From an uncultured Sporosarcina sp. (GTDB taxonomy: Bacteria; Bacillota; Bacilli; Bacillales_A; Planococcaceae): DNA of 64,000 nt. Numbering within the stretch: the stretch's first letter is position 1; each line of letters begins with the position of its first letter. Below the pieces are notes generated by a model that was not told where the DNA came from, did not search any database, and saw only the letters and a list, made by a program, of their open reading frames with translations. The translations under genes were made by a program, and so were the position numbers. The stretch covers positions 28,109 through 92,108 of the forward strand of contig CANSAF010000005.1 of assembly GCA_947644645.1 (NCBI GenBank), in the 5' to 3' direction. This document shows positions 8,493 to 17,254 of this stretch, in pieces.

Positions 8493-9110
8493 ATGCAATC
8501 CACAATCGAACAATTAAAAACAGTGCCAACAACAGCTATTTCGGATGTATTAAAAGGGATGAGAAATTTGGATCCGGCAATTAAGCCGTTGAAAGAAACG
8601 TATCATATTGTGGGGGAAGCATTTACGGTAAAATTACCAGTTGGAGATAATTTGTATTTATTGAAAGCCTTAAAAGAGGCTAAGCCAGGTGATGTTTTAA
8701 TAGTAGATGTGAAAGGAGATACGTACCGGGCGATAGCTGGGGATTTTGTAGTGGGTATGATGCAGACACTTGAACTTGGTGGACTTGTTGTTGACGGGGC
8801 GATTCGTGATGTGATCGATATTAAAAAGTTGGATTTTCCTGTATTTGTAAGAGGAACGACGGTATCAGCTGGCAGTAAAAATGGACCAGGAGAAACGAAT
8901 GGTTCCATTTCTTGTGGTGGCGTTTCCGTACAGCCAGGCGATATTGTTGTTGGAGATGCGAATGGTGTTGTTGTCATTCCGAGGGATCAAGCGGCAACTG
9001 TTTTAGAAAAAGCACGAGAAAAAGAAGCAGCAGATGAAAAACGTGAGGAAAATTACGGTCAAAGTAAAGAAATGATTCATCAATATATTGATGAAATGTT
9101 AAACAAGTAG
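8493..9110 (+). CDS. RraA / HMG aldolase family protein
   Basis: A 205-residue trimeric-fold protein of the RraA-like family (4-hydroxy-4-methyl-2-oxoglutarate aldolase / oxaloacetate decarboxylase, once called MenG-like). The family core GDFVVGMMQTLELGGLVVDGAIRD is present, with the Arg-Asp pair used for substrate and metal binding, and GDIVVGDANGVVVIP near the C-terminus. ATG 8493 is favoured because AAAGGAG (8478-8484) is eight bases away; ATG 8487 is too close. It may act as an aldolase/decarboxylase or an RNase E-regulator-like protein; the former is more likely in a Gram-positive. Confidence 0.85.
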   Translation: MQSTIEQLKTVPTTAISDVLKGMRNLDPAIKPLKETYHIVGEAFTVKLPVGDNLYLLKALKEAKPGDVLIVDVKGDTYRAIAGDFVVGMMQTLELGGLVVDGAIRDVIDIKKLDFPVFVRGTTVSAGSKNGPGETNGSISCGGVSVQPGDIVVGDANGVVVIPRDQAATVLEKAREKEAADEKREENYGQSKEMIHQYIDEMLNK

Positions 9111-9120
9111 TGATGATATC

Positions 9121-9177
9121 CATACAAAAAAGCGTTTAGAAAGCAATGTTAGGCTTTCTAAACGCTTTTTTTGTATG
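9121..9177. terminator. Bidirectional terminator between rraA-like gene and tetR
   Basis: AAAGCGTTTAGAAAGC (9128-9143) pairs with GCTTTCTAAACGCTTT (9153-9168), flanked by CATACAAAA/TTTTGTATG. A T-tract appears on both strands. A second inverted repeat, ATGATTGAAT/ATTCAATCAT at 9200-9233, lies nearer the tetR end. Confidence 0.85.
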
Positions 9178-9250
9178 CGGATGGACTGCGCATCTGCGTA
9201 TGATTGAATCATGGATGTTGTGCATTCAATCATGCGCGGATACATTTTGA

Positions 9251-9865
9251 TCAGCGTTGATTGGCCAATCCATCCCAGAAAAAGTCAATCGTTTGAGAAA
9301 CTAGGTTGTCTAGTGATTCGAATGATTTTTCATTGTTTTTGCCAATGATGAGCATGGACATGAACATGAGTGAAGCCAAGTATGCGTTGGATGGTGGAAT
9401 TTCTCCTGAATCGATGGATTTTTGGATTCCTTGTTCTAACGCTTTATACATTTGATCTTCAGCGTCTTTTAATAATTTCTCGTGTTCTACTGAAAGAGAA
9501 TGTCTTGCTTCTTTCATAAATAAGTTTACATCCATATCAGCAGTTGCCCGTAAATGCGCTTTCGCCAATGAAAATAACTGCTCTTTCAATGGTTTATCCA
9601 TCGCAAAAGTTTTCTGAATGCCTCCTGTAATTCTTTCCATTAACTTAACAACGGCATCTGTGAAGAGGTCGTCTTTCGTTTTGTAATGGTAATAAACAGT
9701 TGCTTTTGTAACATCCGCTCGTTTCGCGACATCATCCATTGAGATTAAAGGATAGCCTTTTTCTAAAAAAAGAAACGTTGCGATTTGTAAAATTGTATCT
9801 TTTGTTGATAATTCATTATTGTCTTTTCGTGGACGTCCTAATTGTCGACCTAAATTTTGGTTCAT
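9251..9865 (-). CDS. TetR/AcrR family regulator, probable haem-uptake repressor
   Basis: A 204-residue repressor. Residues about 20-65 form the TetR DNA-binding domain (DTILQIATFLFLEKGYPLIS..DVAKRADVTKATVYYHYKTKDDLF); the rest is the helical ligand-binding and dimer domain. ATG 9865 follows GGAGTGAGAG. It is divergent from the NEAT/sortase operon, and two copies of a TATACYRRYTAGTW palindrome overlap that operon's promoter. A third lies before the first haem importer operon. This strongly suggests, but does not prove, that it represses both. Haem-sensing TetR proteins (HrtR, FhtR) are known, so haem or a haem precursor is the likely ligand. Confidence 0.85.
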   Translation of the reverse strand: MNQNLGRQLGRPRKDNNELSTKDTILQIATFLFLEKGYPLISMDDVAKRADVTKATVYYHYKTKDDLFTDAVVKLMERITGGIQKTFAMDKPLKEQLFSLAKAHLRATADMDVNLFMKEARHSLSVEHEKLLKDAEDQMYKALEQGIQKSIDSGEIPPSNAYLASLMFMSMLIIGKNNEKSFESLDNLVSQTIDFFWDGLANQR

Positions 9866-10086
9866 ACTCTCACTCCAAGTAAATATATATTACTCTTTAT
9901 TGTATCAATAAACCTGCTATACCGCAAAAATACAATGCTTTTCAAATTAAAACATTCACCTGTTAATCGAATAAAAACAAATGTTCACAAATCAGTCAAA
10001 AAACTTATAAATGTAGATATAGCAATCTTTTCATAAGGATTTTCAACTTCAGAAAAAATTAATCATAAGATTTCTTAAAATTCTTC

Positions 10087-10140
10087 TTGATTAATTAACT
10101 AACTGGTATATATAATGTAATTGCTATACTGACTAGTATA
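10087..10140 (+). promoter_or_regulatory. NEAT operon promoter with two TetR operators
   Basis: -35 TTGATT (10087-10092), 18-base spacer, -10 TATAAT (10111-10116). Operator 1 fills the spacer (10097-10110; minus-strand reading TATACCAGTTAGTT). Operator 2, TATACTGACTAGTATA (10125-10140), has perfect six-base arms and covers the expected transcription start. The rest of 9866-10175 is AT-rich with no Fur-type box recognised. Confidence 0.7.
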
Positions 10141-10175
10141 TATAATTGTGATTCAATGAATTGGAGGTGCGGAAA

Positions 10176-10793
10176 GTGAAAAGAAGAATGATGATGTTTA
10201 TCGGAATTTTTATGTTTAGCTTATTTCATATGGTTTCAACGACTGATGTTGCGAGTGCCGCAACGTTTGAGAATGGAACATACAATATTCCTTTTGAATT
10301 GAAAGAAGCTGGAACGAATAATGCATCGATTGCAGATGGTTATTTTAGTAAACCAGCGAAGTTAGTCGTCAAAAATGGTGTGAATTATATTCAATTAACG
10401 ACGACTGAAAGTGATTGGATTAAATCAATTAGTGGTCCGCTTGGAAGTGCAACGGTTATTAGCGAAAGTGGAAATACGCGCACGGTGCAGTTTGAAGTAG
10501 GCAATTTATCAAATGCGGTTAATTTAAAAATGCATGTTGTCGTTCCGAAAGAAATTGCGGGAATGGAATATGACAATCACCATTCAGTTCGCGCTGATTT
10601 CAATACGAGCGGCATTCCGACAGCTTCAGCAGGAAGTACTGAAACGAAAGAAGTAAGTGGAGAAAACGGTTCAGTTGAAAACCCAAAAACAGGAGACACT
10701 TCTTCAATTGGGTTATATATCGTTCTACTATTAGGGTCAATTGCAGTATTTGCATTAACGAGCAGGAAAATAGCTGTTTCAAAACTTAAATGA
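10176..10793 (+). CDS. IsdC-like single-NEAT haem protein, sortase B substrate
   Basis: Cell-wall haem-relay protein. Signal peptide to about residue 28 (DVASA-A), one NEAT domain about 31-147, and a C-terminal sorting signal NPKTGD (169-174) with hydrophobic stretch and basic tail. NPKTG is the motif used by the Bacillus anthracis SrtB/IsdC pair, and a class B sortase ends this operon. GTG 10176 is chosen since GGAGGTG (10163-10169) is six bases before it; the in-frame TTG at 10161 precedes the site. At the haem-iron motif, normally YxxxY, the sequence is YDNHH (Tyr132, His136), so the second tyrosine is histidine. It should accept haem from the four-NEAT protein and pass it to the binding lipoprotein. 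Confidence 0.88.
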   Translation: MKRRMMMFIGIFMFSLFHMVSTTDVASAATFENGTYNIPFELKEAGTNNASIADGYFSKPAKLVVKNGVNYIQLTTTESDWIKSISGPLGSATVISESGNTRTVQFEVGNLSNAVNLKMHVVVPKEIAGMEYDNHHSVRADFNTSGIPTASAGSTETKEVSGENGSVENPKTGDTSSIGLYIVLLLGSIAVFALTSRKIAVSKLK

Positions 10794-10841
10794 GAATCAC
10801 GTCCAGTAAAAAATTAACTGCGTGTAGAGGGGATATCCAAG

Positions 10842-12812
10842 ATGAAAAAACTAGCAACGATATTTTCTATAATGGTTCTTGCATTTAGTTTATTTGGCCA
10901 GCAATTTACTTATGCGGCTGCGAATAACTATGATAATTTAGCCTATGGTACATACGACATTACCGCAAAGGCATTAAATGCAGACTCAAATGAAGCATCA
11001 GGTGCAGCAGGATTTATTGAAGAAGATGCACAATTAAAAATCAGTGAAAGCGGCATTTATTTTACAGTAACTGTACCGCATAATGACATGGCTGAAATTA
11101 CAGGCATGCAAATTGAAGGAGCGCAGCCGACTAAAAATGGTGAACAATGGACGTATAAAATCGCTTCAGTAAAGCAGACTTTACAAGCAAAAGTTCAATA
11201 TGAAGTGCCAGCTTTAAATATGAAGCATGATGTACCATTTAAATTTGCGTTAGAAGGATTGGATAAAATCCCGGAGAAGCAAGAGCCTGAAGTGGAAAAA
11301 CCAGAAGTGAAGCCAGAACCTGAAAAACCGGAAGTTGAAGAAGATAAAAAGCCAGAGGAAGAAGAGAAAGCTCCAACACTGAAAAAAGGTTATTACACAG
11401 TAGGTGCAGCTTATTTACATGCATCTAAAGATGAAGCATCTTCAATGGGACGTTATTTATCGAATCCAGTATTTGTCAATGTGAAAGACAATCAAGTTGA
11501 ATTAACAATTACGGTAAACGACCATAAAACGGTAACGAAATTACAAGTTGACGGGAAAAATGCGAAGTCAACAAAAGTAGATGGCAACACAAGATATGAA
11601 ACATTTACAATTGCAAACTTAGAAAAACCGGTAAGTGCTTATGTAGAATACGAAGCACCATACGGCGGATCTGTTCATAAAGGCAATGCACAATTCCGCG
11701 TTCAATTTGACACAAAAAGTGCAAAACAATCAAGTGCAAGTGCACAACCAGGTTATGGTATTGACGCAGAACAAGAAAAATTAGCAGATGGTTTATATGC
11801 AATTGACGCAGCTTTTATCAATGCAAAAAACGGTGAAAACTCTGCAATGGCACGTTACTTAGGGGAACAAGCATATGTTTCAGTAAAAGATGGCAAAGCA
11901 ACAATCTATTTCTTAATCAATGATAACGGTACTGTTACGAAACTAACCGTCAATGATCAAGAAAGCATTGAGCAAATCAAAAATGGCAAACAGACATTAG
12001 CCGCGTTTACGGTGAATCCATTGACGATGGACTTGAAAGGATATGCTGAATATGAAGCACCTTTCAATGGATCAACGCATTATGGCAATGCAGGGTTTGA
12101 TATTGCTTTAAATGAGTCAACAATTCAAGCAGTCAAACAACTGCCATTTGAAAACGAAAAATCTAAAGAAGATGACAAAGAAGAAGCAAAACCGAAACCA
12201 GAAACGCCAAAACCAGAAGTACAAGAACCAACTGTGAAAGGCTATACAATCGACTATATCATTAAACATGCAACGAAAGACGAAGCTTCAGCAGCAGATA
12301 AGTTCTTTGAAAAACCTGGTATTCTTCTGAAAAAAGACGGTAAAAATTATTTACAAATTAAAGTGAATAATTGGAGCATGATTGGTTCATTGAAAGTAAA
12401 TGGACAGTCGGCAACAGTCATTCAAGAAGATAAAAAAGCAGACACGGCAACTGTTCAGTTCCAAGTATCTGAAGATTTAAGTAAAGTTGTCCAGTTAAGC
12501 ATGAAAGTAACGGTTCCGGGACTTTATGAAACAACACATGAAGCACGTCTTGTGATGGATGCGAAATCTGTTGTAGAAGATCAAAGCGGAAACGATTATG
12601 TCGTGCAAGCACCATCAGTTGGCAATAATGATGAAACGCTTAAGAAACCGGAATTTGGAAGCAACGGAACAGAAACTGGTAAGCAAAATGTAGCGGGCGC
12701 ACAGAAAAACCCACAAACAGGGGATAAGAGTAATCTTGTTTTATACAGTGTTTTACTTCTTGCATCGTTAACATTATTAGTCATTCAATATAGAAAACGT
12801 CAATTAAATTAA
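10842..12812 (+). CDS. Four-NEAT-domain surface haem/haemoprotein receptor
   Basis: A 656-residue wall protein: signal peptide about 1-26, NEAT1 about 34-138, a Pro/Glu/Lys-rich linker (143-178), NEAT2 about 182-292, NEAT3 about 314-424, a second PK/PE linker (440-464), NEAT4 about 466-576, and sorting signal NPQTGD (623-628). NEAT2 and NEAT3 are close relatives, probably an internal duplication (shared YEAP...GS.H.GNA). Only NEAT4 keeps a ligand tyrosine, as YETTH (Tyr562, His566). By eye NEAT1-3 lack the axial tyrosine, so they may bind haem differently or bind host haemoproteins. It shares the operon with the single-NEAT gene and importer. Confidence 0.87.
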   Translation: MKKLATIFSIMVLAFSLFGQQFTYAAANNYDNLAYGTYDITAKALNADSNEASGAAGFIEEDAQLKISESGIYFTVTVPHNDMAEITGMQIEGAQPTKNGEQWTYKIASVKQTLQAKVQYEVPALNMKHDVPFKFALEGLDKIPEKQEPEVEKPEVKPEPEKPEVEEDKKPEEEEKAPTLKKGYYTVGAAYLHASKDEASSMGRYLSNPVFVNVKDNQVELTITVNDHKTVTKLQVDGKNAKSTKVDGNTRYETFTIANLEKPVSAYVEYEAPYGGSVHKGNAQFRVQFDTKSAKQSSASAQPGYGIDAEQEKLADGLYAIDAAFINAKNGENSAMARYLGEQAYVSVKDGKATIYFLINDNGTVTKLTVNDQESIEQIKNGKQTLAAFTVNPLTMDLKGYAEYEAPFNGSTHYGNAGFDIALNESTIQAVKQLPFENEKSKEDDKEEAKPKPETPKPEVQEPTVKGYTIDYIIKHATKDEASAADKFFEKPGILLKKDGKNYLQIKVNNWSMIGSLKVNGQSATVIQEDKKADTATVQFQVSEDLSKVVQLSMKVTVPGLYETTHEARLVMDAKSVVEDQSGNDYVVQAPSVGNNDETLKKPEFGSNGTETGKQNVAGAQKNPQTGDKSNLVLYSVLLLASLTLLVIQYRKRQLN

Positions 12813-12823
12813 CGGCGACCATC

Positions 12824-12858
12824 ATTCAATCAGTGGGATATTATCCTGCTGATTGAAT
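12824..12858 (+). promoter_or_regulatory. Stem-loop between NEAT gene and isdE-like gene
   Basis: ATTCAATCAG (12824-12833) pairs with CTGATTGAAT (12849-12858) and the inner GGATA/TATCC extends it. There is no T-tract. Its position inside the operon suggests mRNA processing or protection, giving more surface protein than importer. The CAATCAG...CTGATTG arms also resemble a hairpin in the IS605-like elements at 44.2 and 50.7 kb. Confidence 0.5.
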
Positions 12859-12901
12859 TTGGACGTTTATTGAACAATTTCACAAAAAAGGTGTGTAATG
12901 G

Positions 12902-13828
12902 ATGAAAAAGAAGCAATGGTTATTATTTTTTGGCGTGATAACACTCCTATTGCTAATGGTCGGATGTGGTGGATCGAAGAACACGGACGATGAAGTAGAG
13001 CAAGAAGTAGCGGGAAATGAAGAAGCGGAAAAAGTAGATGATGCGAATGCAGATGAGCGGATTATCGCCGCAACCTTTGCGATTACAGAGTTTATGGATG
13101 TATTAGACATCGATCTTGTCGGCGTGCCGAGCAGTTATAAAGATTTACCAAAACGTTATGAAGGCGTCACTGAAATCGGAAATCCGATGTGGCCAGATAT
13201 GGAAATTATGATGTCTTTAAAGCCGACCAACGTTTTAACTGTAACAACATTACAAAGCGATTTAGAAGAAGATTTTGATAAAATTAATACACCCGCGACA
13301 TTTTTAGATTTAACAACTGTCTCAAGTATGCTTGGTGAAATTAAAAAAATCGGTGCACAGTATCATCGCACAGAAGAAGCGGAAAAGTTTGTCGCAGATT
13401 ATGAAGCGAAAATGGCTGAAATTGAAGCGAAAGTTGACGCCAATGAACAACCAAAAGTGCTTATTTTAATGGGGATTCCAGGAAGTTATATTGTTGGTAC
13501 AGAACATTCTTATATCGGTGATTTAGTAAAAAGAGCTGGTGGCGTCAATGCAGTAACGGATCGTGATGAAGAATTTATTTCCGCGAATACAGAGTATTTA
13601 CAGCAATTAGCACCGGATATTATTTTACGCGCAGCACATGGTGCACCGCAAGAAGTGATTAAAATGTTCGATAAAGAATTTGCAGAAAATGATATTTGGA
13701 AACATTTTAAAGCGGTAAAAGAGGATCGCGTCTATGATTTAGAAGAAACCCGTTTTGGCACGACAGCAAATTTAGCCGCATTAGAAGCGTTAGAAGAATT
13801 AATCGAAATCATCCATGTTGAATCTTAA
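12902..13828 (+). CDS. isdE: IsdE-like haem-binding lipoprotein
   Basis: Binding lipoprotein of the second haem importer: hydrophobic signal ending LMVGC (Cys22), an acidic linker to about residue 45, then a Peripla_BP_2 fold starting ERIIAATFAITEFMDVLDIDLVGVPSS, with a second lobe from KVLILMGIPGSYIVGT. Length 308 is usual for IsdE. The order binding protein, permease, ATPase, sortase B after NEAT genes matches isd loci of Bacillus, Listeria and Staphylococcus, which is the main reason for the name. Confidence 0.85.
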   Translation: MKKKQWLLFFGVITLLLLMVGCGGSKNTDDEVEQEVAGNEEAEKVDDANADERIIAATFAITEFMDVLDIDLVGVPSSYKDLPKRYEGVTEIGNPMWPDMEIMMSLKPTNVLTVTTLQSDLEEDFDKINTPATFLDLTTVSSMLGEIKKIGAQYHRTEEAEKFVADYEAKMAEIEAKVDANEQPKVLILMGIPGSYIVGTEHSYIGDLVKRAGGVNAVTDRDEEFISANTEYLQQLAPDIILRAAHGAPQEVIKMFDKEFAENDIWKHFKAVKEDRVYDLEETRFGTTANLAALEALEELIEIIHVES

Positions 13829-13861
13829 AAAACAGCTTATTGTAGTAAAGAGGTACAATTT

Positions 13862-14842
13862 ATGTTGAAAAAAACCATTAGTTTTATTGCGATTTGTATT
13901 GCCTTACCTTTCATGATTTTATATGCAGCAACGACAGGAAGTATTGAAATGTCGATGTTGGAACTTGTAAAAGGATTATTTTTTGAATCAAATGATCAAG
14001 TGGCAGTCATTAAAGACTTGCGTTTTCCGCGGATTCTCGTGGCATTATTAGCAGGTGCTACACTCGCAGTTTCAGGTGTATTATTACAAGCGGTGATGAA
14101 AAATCCTTTGGCGGAACCTGGCATTATCGGCGTTTCAGCTGGTGCGGGATTTTTTACAATGGTGATGTTGTCGCTATTTCCAACCTTGTTTTTTTACTCA
14201 CCATTCTTTGCGATTTTAGGCGGTACTTTGTCTTTTTTACTTGTTTATTTATTTTCATGGCGTTCTGGATTAAATCCGCTGCGCATGATTTTAATAGGTG
14301 TTGCGATGAATGCATTATTTACGGGATTAGGGCAAGTTTTATCATCGAGTGGCAATGCTTTATTGTCTTCGATTTCGATTCAAACATCCACTTTATCGAT
14401 GAAAACTTGGGATGATGTAGAAACTTTAGCAATATATGGTGGAATTGGTCTTGTTCTCGCAATGTTATTTTACACATATTGTAATCATTTAGGGATGCAA
14501 GATAAGACACTCAGAAGTTTAGGTTTCAATGTGAACCGGGCACGTCTTGTCATTTCGCTTATTGCTGTCTTGTTGGCATCTGTAACGACAGCGATTGCGG
14601 GCATGTTTACATTTGTTGGTTTACTCATTCCGCATATTGGTCGTGCATTGGTTGGAACAGATCATAAATATTTAATTCCATTTTCTGCATTATTAGGTGC
14701 ATTTTTAATTTTACTAGCAGATACAATTGGTAGAACCATTCTCGCACCGATTGAAATTCCAGCTTCTATTATCGTGGTGATTATCGGAGGCCCCTTCCTT
14801 ATTTTTGTGTTAAGGAGAAGTGAACGCATTTATGGAAATTAA
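13862..14842 (+). CDS. isdF: IsdF-like haem permease (FecCD family)
   Basis: A 326-residue polytopic permease with FecCD landmarks: DLRFPRILVALLAGATLAVSG, LLQAVMKNPLAEPGIIGVSAGAG, LGFNVNRARL as coupling region and GLLIPHIGRALVG near the end. It follows the IsdE-like gene by 33 bases and its 3' end overlaps the ATPase start region, so the two are translationally coupled. Paralogous to the permease at 1122 but clearly diverged, so this is not a recent duplicate. Confidence 0.88.
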   Translation: MLKKTISFIAICIALPFMILYAATTGSIEMSMLELVKGLFFESNDQVAVIKDLRFPRILVALLAGATLAVSGVLLQAVMKNPLAEPGIIGVSAGAGFFTMVMLSLFPTLFFYSPFFAILGGTLSFLLVYLFSWRSGLNPLRMILIGVAMNALFTGLGQVLSSSGNALLSSISIQTSTLSMKTWDDVETLAIYGGIGLVLAMLFYTYCNHLGMQDKTLRSLGFNVNRARLVISLIAVLLASVTTAIAGMFTFVGLLIPHIGRALVGTDHKYLIPFSALLGAFLILLADTIGRTILAPIEIPASIIVVIIGGPFLIFVLRRSERIYGN

Positions 14843-15614
14843 CAATATACGATTTTCCTATCAAGACAAAGTTGAACGTTTAAAAGGCGTTTCAACGACT
14901 ATTGAAAAAGGGAAAATCACGACAATACTTGGACCAAATGGAAGCGGGAAATCTACGCTTTTAAGTGTCTTATCCAAATTAAATCAGCCGACTCATGGGG
15001 AAATTATTTTTAATGGCAAATCACTTGTTCAATATAAAGCGAAAGAGCTTGCCAAAAACTTAAGTATTGTTCAACAAACAAGTGTCGCCCCGGAAGATAT
15101 GACAGTCGAAAAGCTCGTTTATTACGGACGTTTGCCTTATCAACAAATGTTTAAAATGCCATCCGAACAAGATGAAGAAAAAGTAAACTGGGCATTGGCG
15201 AAAACAGGCTTAACGGACAAAAAAGATGCGTTATTGTCTTCTTTATCAGGCGGTCAACAGCAAAGAGCTTGGATTGCTTTAGCTTTAGCACAGGAAACAC
15301 CTTATTTATTTTTAGATGAACCGACTGCAAACTTGGATATTTTTTATCAATATGAAATACTAGCGTTAGTGAAAGAATTATGCGAAACAGATGGGTTAAC
15401 GATTGTTATGGTTTTACATGATATTAATCAATCGATGCAATATAGTGATCGTTTGATGGTTATGAAAGAAGGTAAACTCATTGCCCACGGACCATCTGAA
15501 GAAGTCATTACGAAGGAATTGCTTCAAGAGGTGTACGGCATTCAAGTAATGATGAAAGAAGATGCAGGAATTGGGAAATACATCGTTCCAGTAGGTCCAG
15601 TTCATGCAAAGTAG
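14832..15614 (+). CDS. ATPase of the Isd-type haem importer
   Basis: FepC-type ATP-binding subunit: Walker [10 protein letters not shown], signature LSGGQQQRAW, Walker B YLFLDEPTANLD, H-loop MVLHDINQS. Two starts are possible. ATG 14832 is 14 bases from AAGGAG and overlaps the permease stop; GTG 14820 is only two bases from it. I keep the ATG with low certainty. Many isd operons have their own ATPase (IsdD or an FhuC-like subunit), and this one serves the 13862 permease. Confidence 0.85.
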   Translation: MEINNIRFSYQDKVERLKGVSTTIEKGKITTILGPNGSGKSTLLSVLSKLNQPTHGEIIFNGKSLVQYKAKELAKNLSIVQQTSVAPEDMTVEKLVYYGRLPYQQMFKMPSEQDEEKVNWALAKTGLTDKKDALLSSLSGGQQQRAWIALALAQETPYLFLDEPTANLDIFYQYEILALVKELCETDGLTIVMVLHDINQSMQYSDRLMVMKEGKLIAHGPSEEVITKELLQEVYGIQVMMKEDAGIGKYIVPVGPVHAK

Positions 15615-15630
15615 AAGGAGGGGATAGTAG

Positions 15631-16395
15631 ATGAAAAAGAAGCGAAGTTTTTTATCTTATGCAATTACGATTATTTGTTTAACAGTTTTTATATATGCAG
15701 GTTCTGGATTGTTTGGAATCTTATTTGATTACTATAATAATGATAAAGTACTCGCCGATTTGCAAGACATCTATTATCAAAACCAAGACGCAGAAGAAAC
15801 TGCGCATCCTTCTTCAGAAAAAAGAATTCGTACGGGGTTTGATGAATTAAAAGAGATGAATGAAGACGTTGTCGGTTGGATTACAATAGATGATACAAAA
15901 ATCGATTATCCCATTATGCAGTCAGATAATAATACAGATTATTTGAATCGAAATTATCACGGAGAAAAATCAATTGCGGGCAGTATTTTTATGGATTATC
16001 GAAATGATATTACGATGCGTGAAAATAATTTGATTTTATATGGGCATCGCGTAAAAGATGGTTCGATGTTTCAACATTTAACAAAGTATTTGGATGAAGA
16101 TTTCTTTAAATCCCATCGTAAATTTACGGTTGAAACTTTATATGACAGTTATGAGGCAGAAATTTTTGCCGTTTATAATACGATGATTGATTTTAATTAT
16201 ATTGAGACGGATTTTTCGAGCGCGGAAGAATTTGGCTCTTTAATAGAAGGAATTCAATCAAGGTCGATTTATGACACAGATGTAGAAATTGGCGCGACGG
16301 ACCAAATTATTACATTATCGACTTGTGAATATACGTTAGATGCAGATGACAGCCGTTTAGTTGTTCATGCGAAATTAACGAAAATTGAGGGATAG
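15631..16395 (+). CDS. srtB: Class B sortase
   Basis: Membrane-anchored transpeptidase that attaches NPxTG-type proteins to peptidoglycan. One N-terminal transmembrane segment (about 9-32), then the sortase barrel: GWITIDDTKIDYPIMQS, LILYGHR with His139, TLSTCEY with Cys232, and DDSRLVVHA with Arg242. The long helix between His and Cys and the STCEY context are class B traits. It is the last gene of the haem operon and its substrates are the two NEAT proteins (NPKTG and NPQTG). It converges on rluF; a small GGGGG/CCCCC hairpin lies between. Confidence 0.95.
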   Translation: MKKKRSFLSYAITIICLTVFIYAGSGLFGILFDYYNNDKVLADLQDIYYQNQDAEETAHPSSEKRIRTGFDELKEMNEDVVGWITIDDTKIDYPIMQSDNNTDYLNRNYHGEKSIAGSIFMDYRNDITMRENNLILYGHRVKDGSMFQHLTKYLDEDFFKSHRKFTVETLYDSYEAEIFAVYNTMIDFNYIETDFSSAEEFGSLIEGIQSRSIYDTDVEIGATDQIITLSTCEYTLDADDSRLVVHAKLTKIEG

Positions 16396-16417
16396 GGGGA
16401 TTGACCCCCCGCTTCGG

Positions 16418-17122
16418 TTAGGTTGTGCGACTTAAAAGAGCAACTTCCTCCGCCGTTAAATAACGCCATTCTCCTAGTGGCAATGAACCTAGCGTTAAGT
16501 TTTTCATGCGCACCCGTTGTAAAGTTGTGACCGTATAATGGGCACTCCGGCACATTCTTCTAATCTGTCGGTTCAGCCCTTGCGATAAAGTAATTTGAAA
16601 ACGTCTGCTGTCTAATTGAACAACAGGACATGGATTTGTGGAGACATAAGATTTTTTACGGGGATTATAAATCTTCGGTCCACTCGACAAGTGTTCAATG
16701 AATTCAGGCGTAATCTCGCGGTCAACAGTGACGATATAATTTTTCTCCACTTCAAATTCTTCTTTTAATAACTGATTGGCAATTTCACCATTGTTCGTTA
16801 ATAAAATCAGACCTTCCGATTGTCGATCCAGTCGACCGACAGAAAAAATTCTTTCAGGATAATTAATATAGTCAATAATATTCATTTCAATATGTTGTGC
16901 CGCCGTACAAATAACGCCAGGTGGTTTATTGAAAAGAATATAAATATCATTTTCTTTTGGAATGATTTGTTCTCCGTCAACTTCGACCACGTCGCCTTCT
17001 TTTACGTGGTAATGAAAAGGAATCGGTTCCCCATTTACTTTTACACGCTGCTCTTTAATGAATTGATCGGCTTTTCTCCTTGAGCATAATCCTGCTGAAC
17101 TAATATATTGATTTAATCGCAT
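16418..17122 (-). CDS. rluF: 23S rRNA pseudouridine synthase, RluF/RsuA family
   Basis: Isomerises a uridine in rRNA to pseudouridine. N-terminal S4 RNA-binding domain (about 1-55: LNQYISSAGLCSRRKADQFI), then the RsuA-family catalytic core with GRLDRQSEGLILLTN (catalytic Asp99) and the KL block ITLSQGLNRQIRRMC. RluF (U2604) is the best match within RsuA/RluB/RluE/RluF, by recall. ATG 17122 follows AAGGAG. It is a monocistronic housekeeping gene unrelated to the sortase operon it faces. Confidence 0.88.
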   Translation of the reverse strand: MRLNQYISSAGLCSRRKADQFIKEQRVKVNGEPIPFHYHVKEGDVVEVDGEQIIPKENDIYILFNKPPGVICTAAQHIEMNIIDYINYPERIFSVGRLDRQSEGLILLTNNGEIANQLLKEEFEVEKNYIVTVDREITPEFIEHLSSGPKIYNPRKKSYVSTNPCPVVQLDSRRFQITLSQGLNRQIRRMCRSAHYTVTTLQRVRMKNLTLGSLPLGEWRYLTAEEVALLSRTT

Positions 17123-17254
17123 TTTCGAGTCTCCTTCTATTTATATTGTAGCCCGAATTTTTGGATGGAACAACTTTGTAGAAGGAGTTTGAGTTCATGG
17201 ATAATGCGCTCAAGTTCCGCACCGATTCATAAATTAAACGCATATACAAAAAGA

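Noticed and set aside
9878-9894. AGTAA-ATATATA-TTACT inverted repeat before tetR as an autoregulatory operator
   Set aside because: The arms run in the opposite sense to the TATACYRRYTAGTW sites and the centre is plain AT; likely chance.
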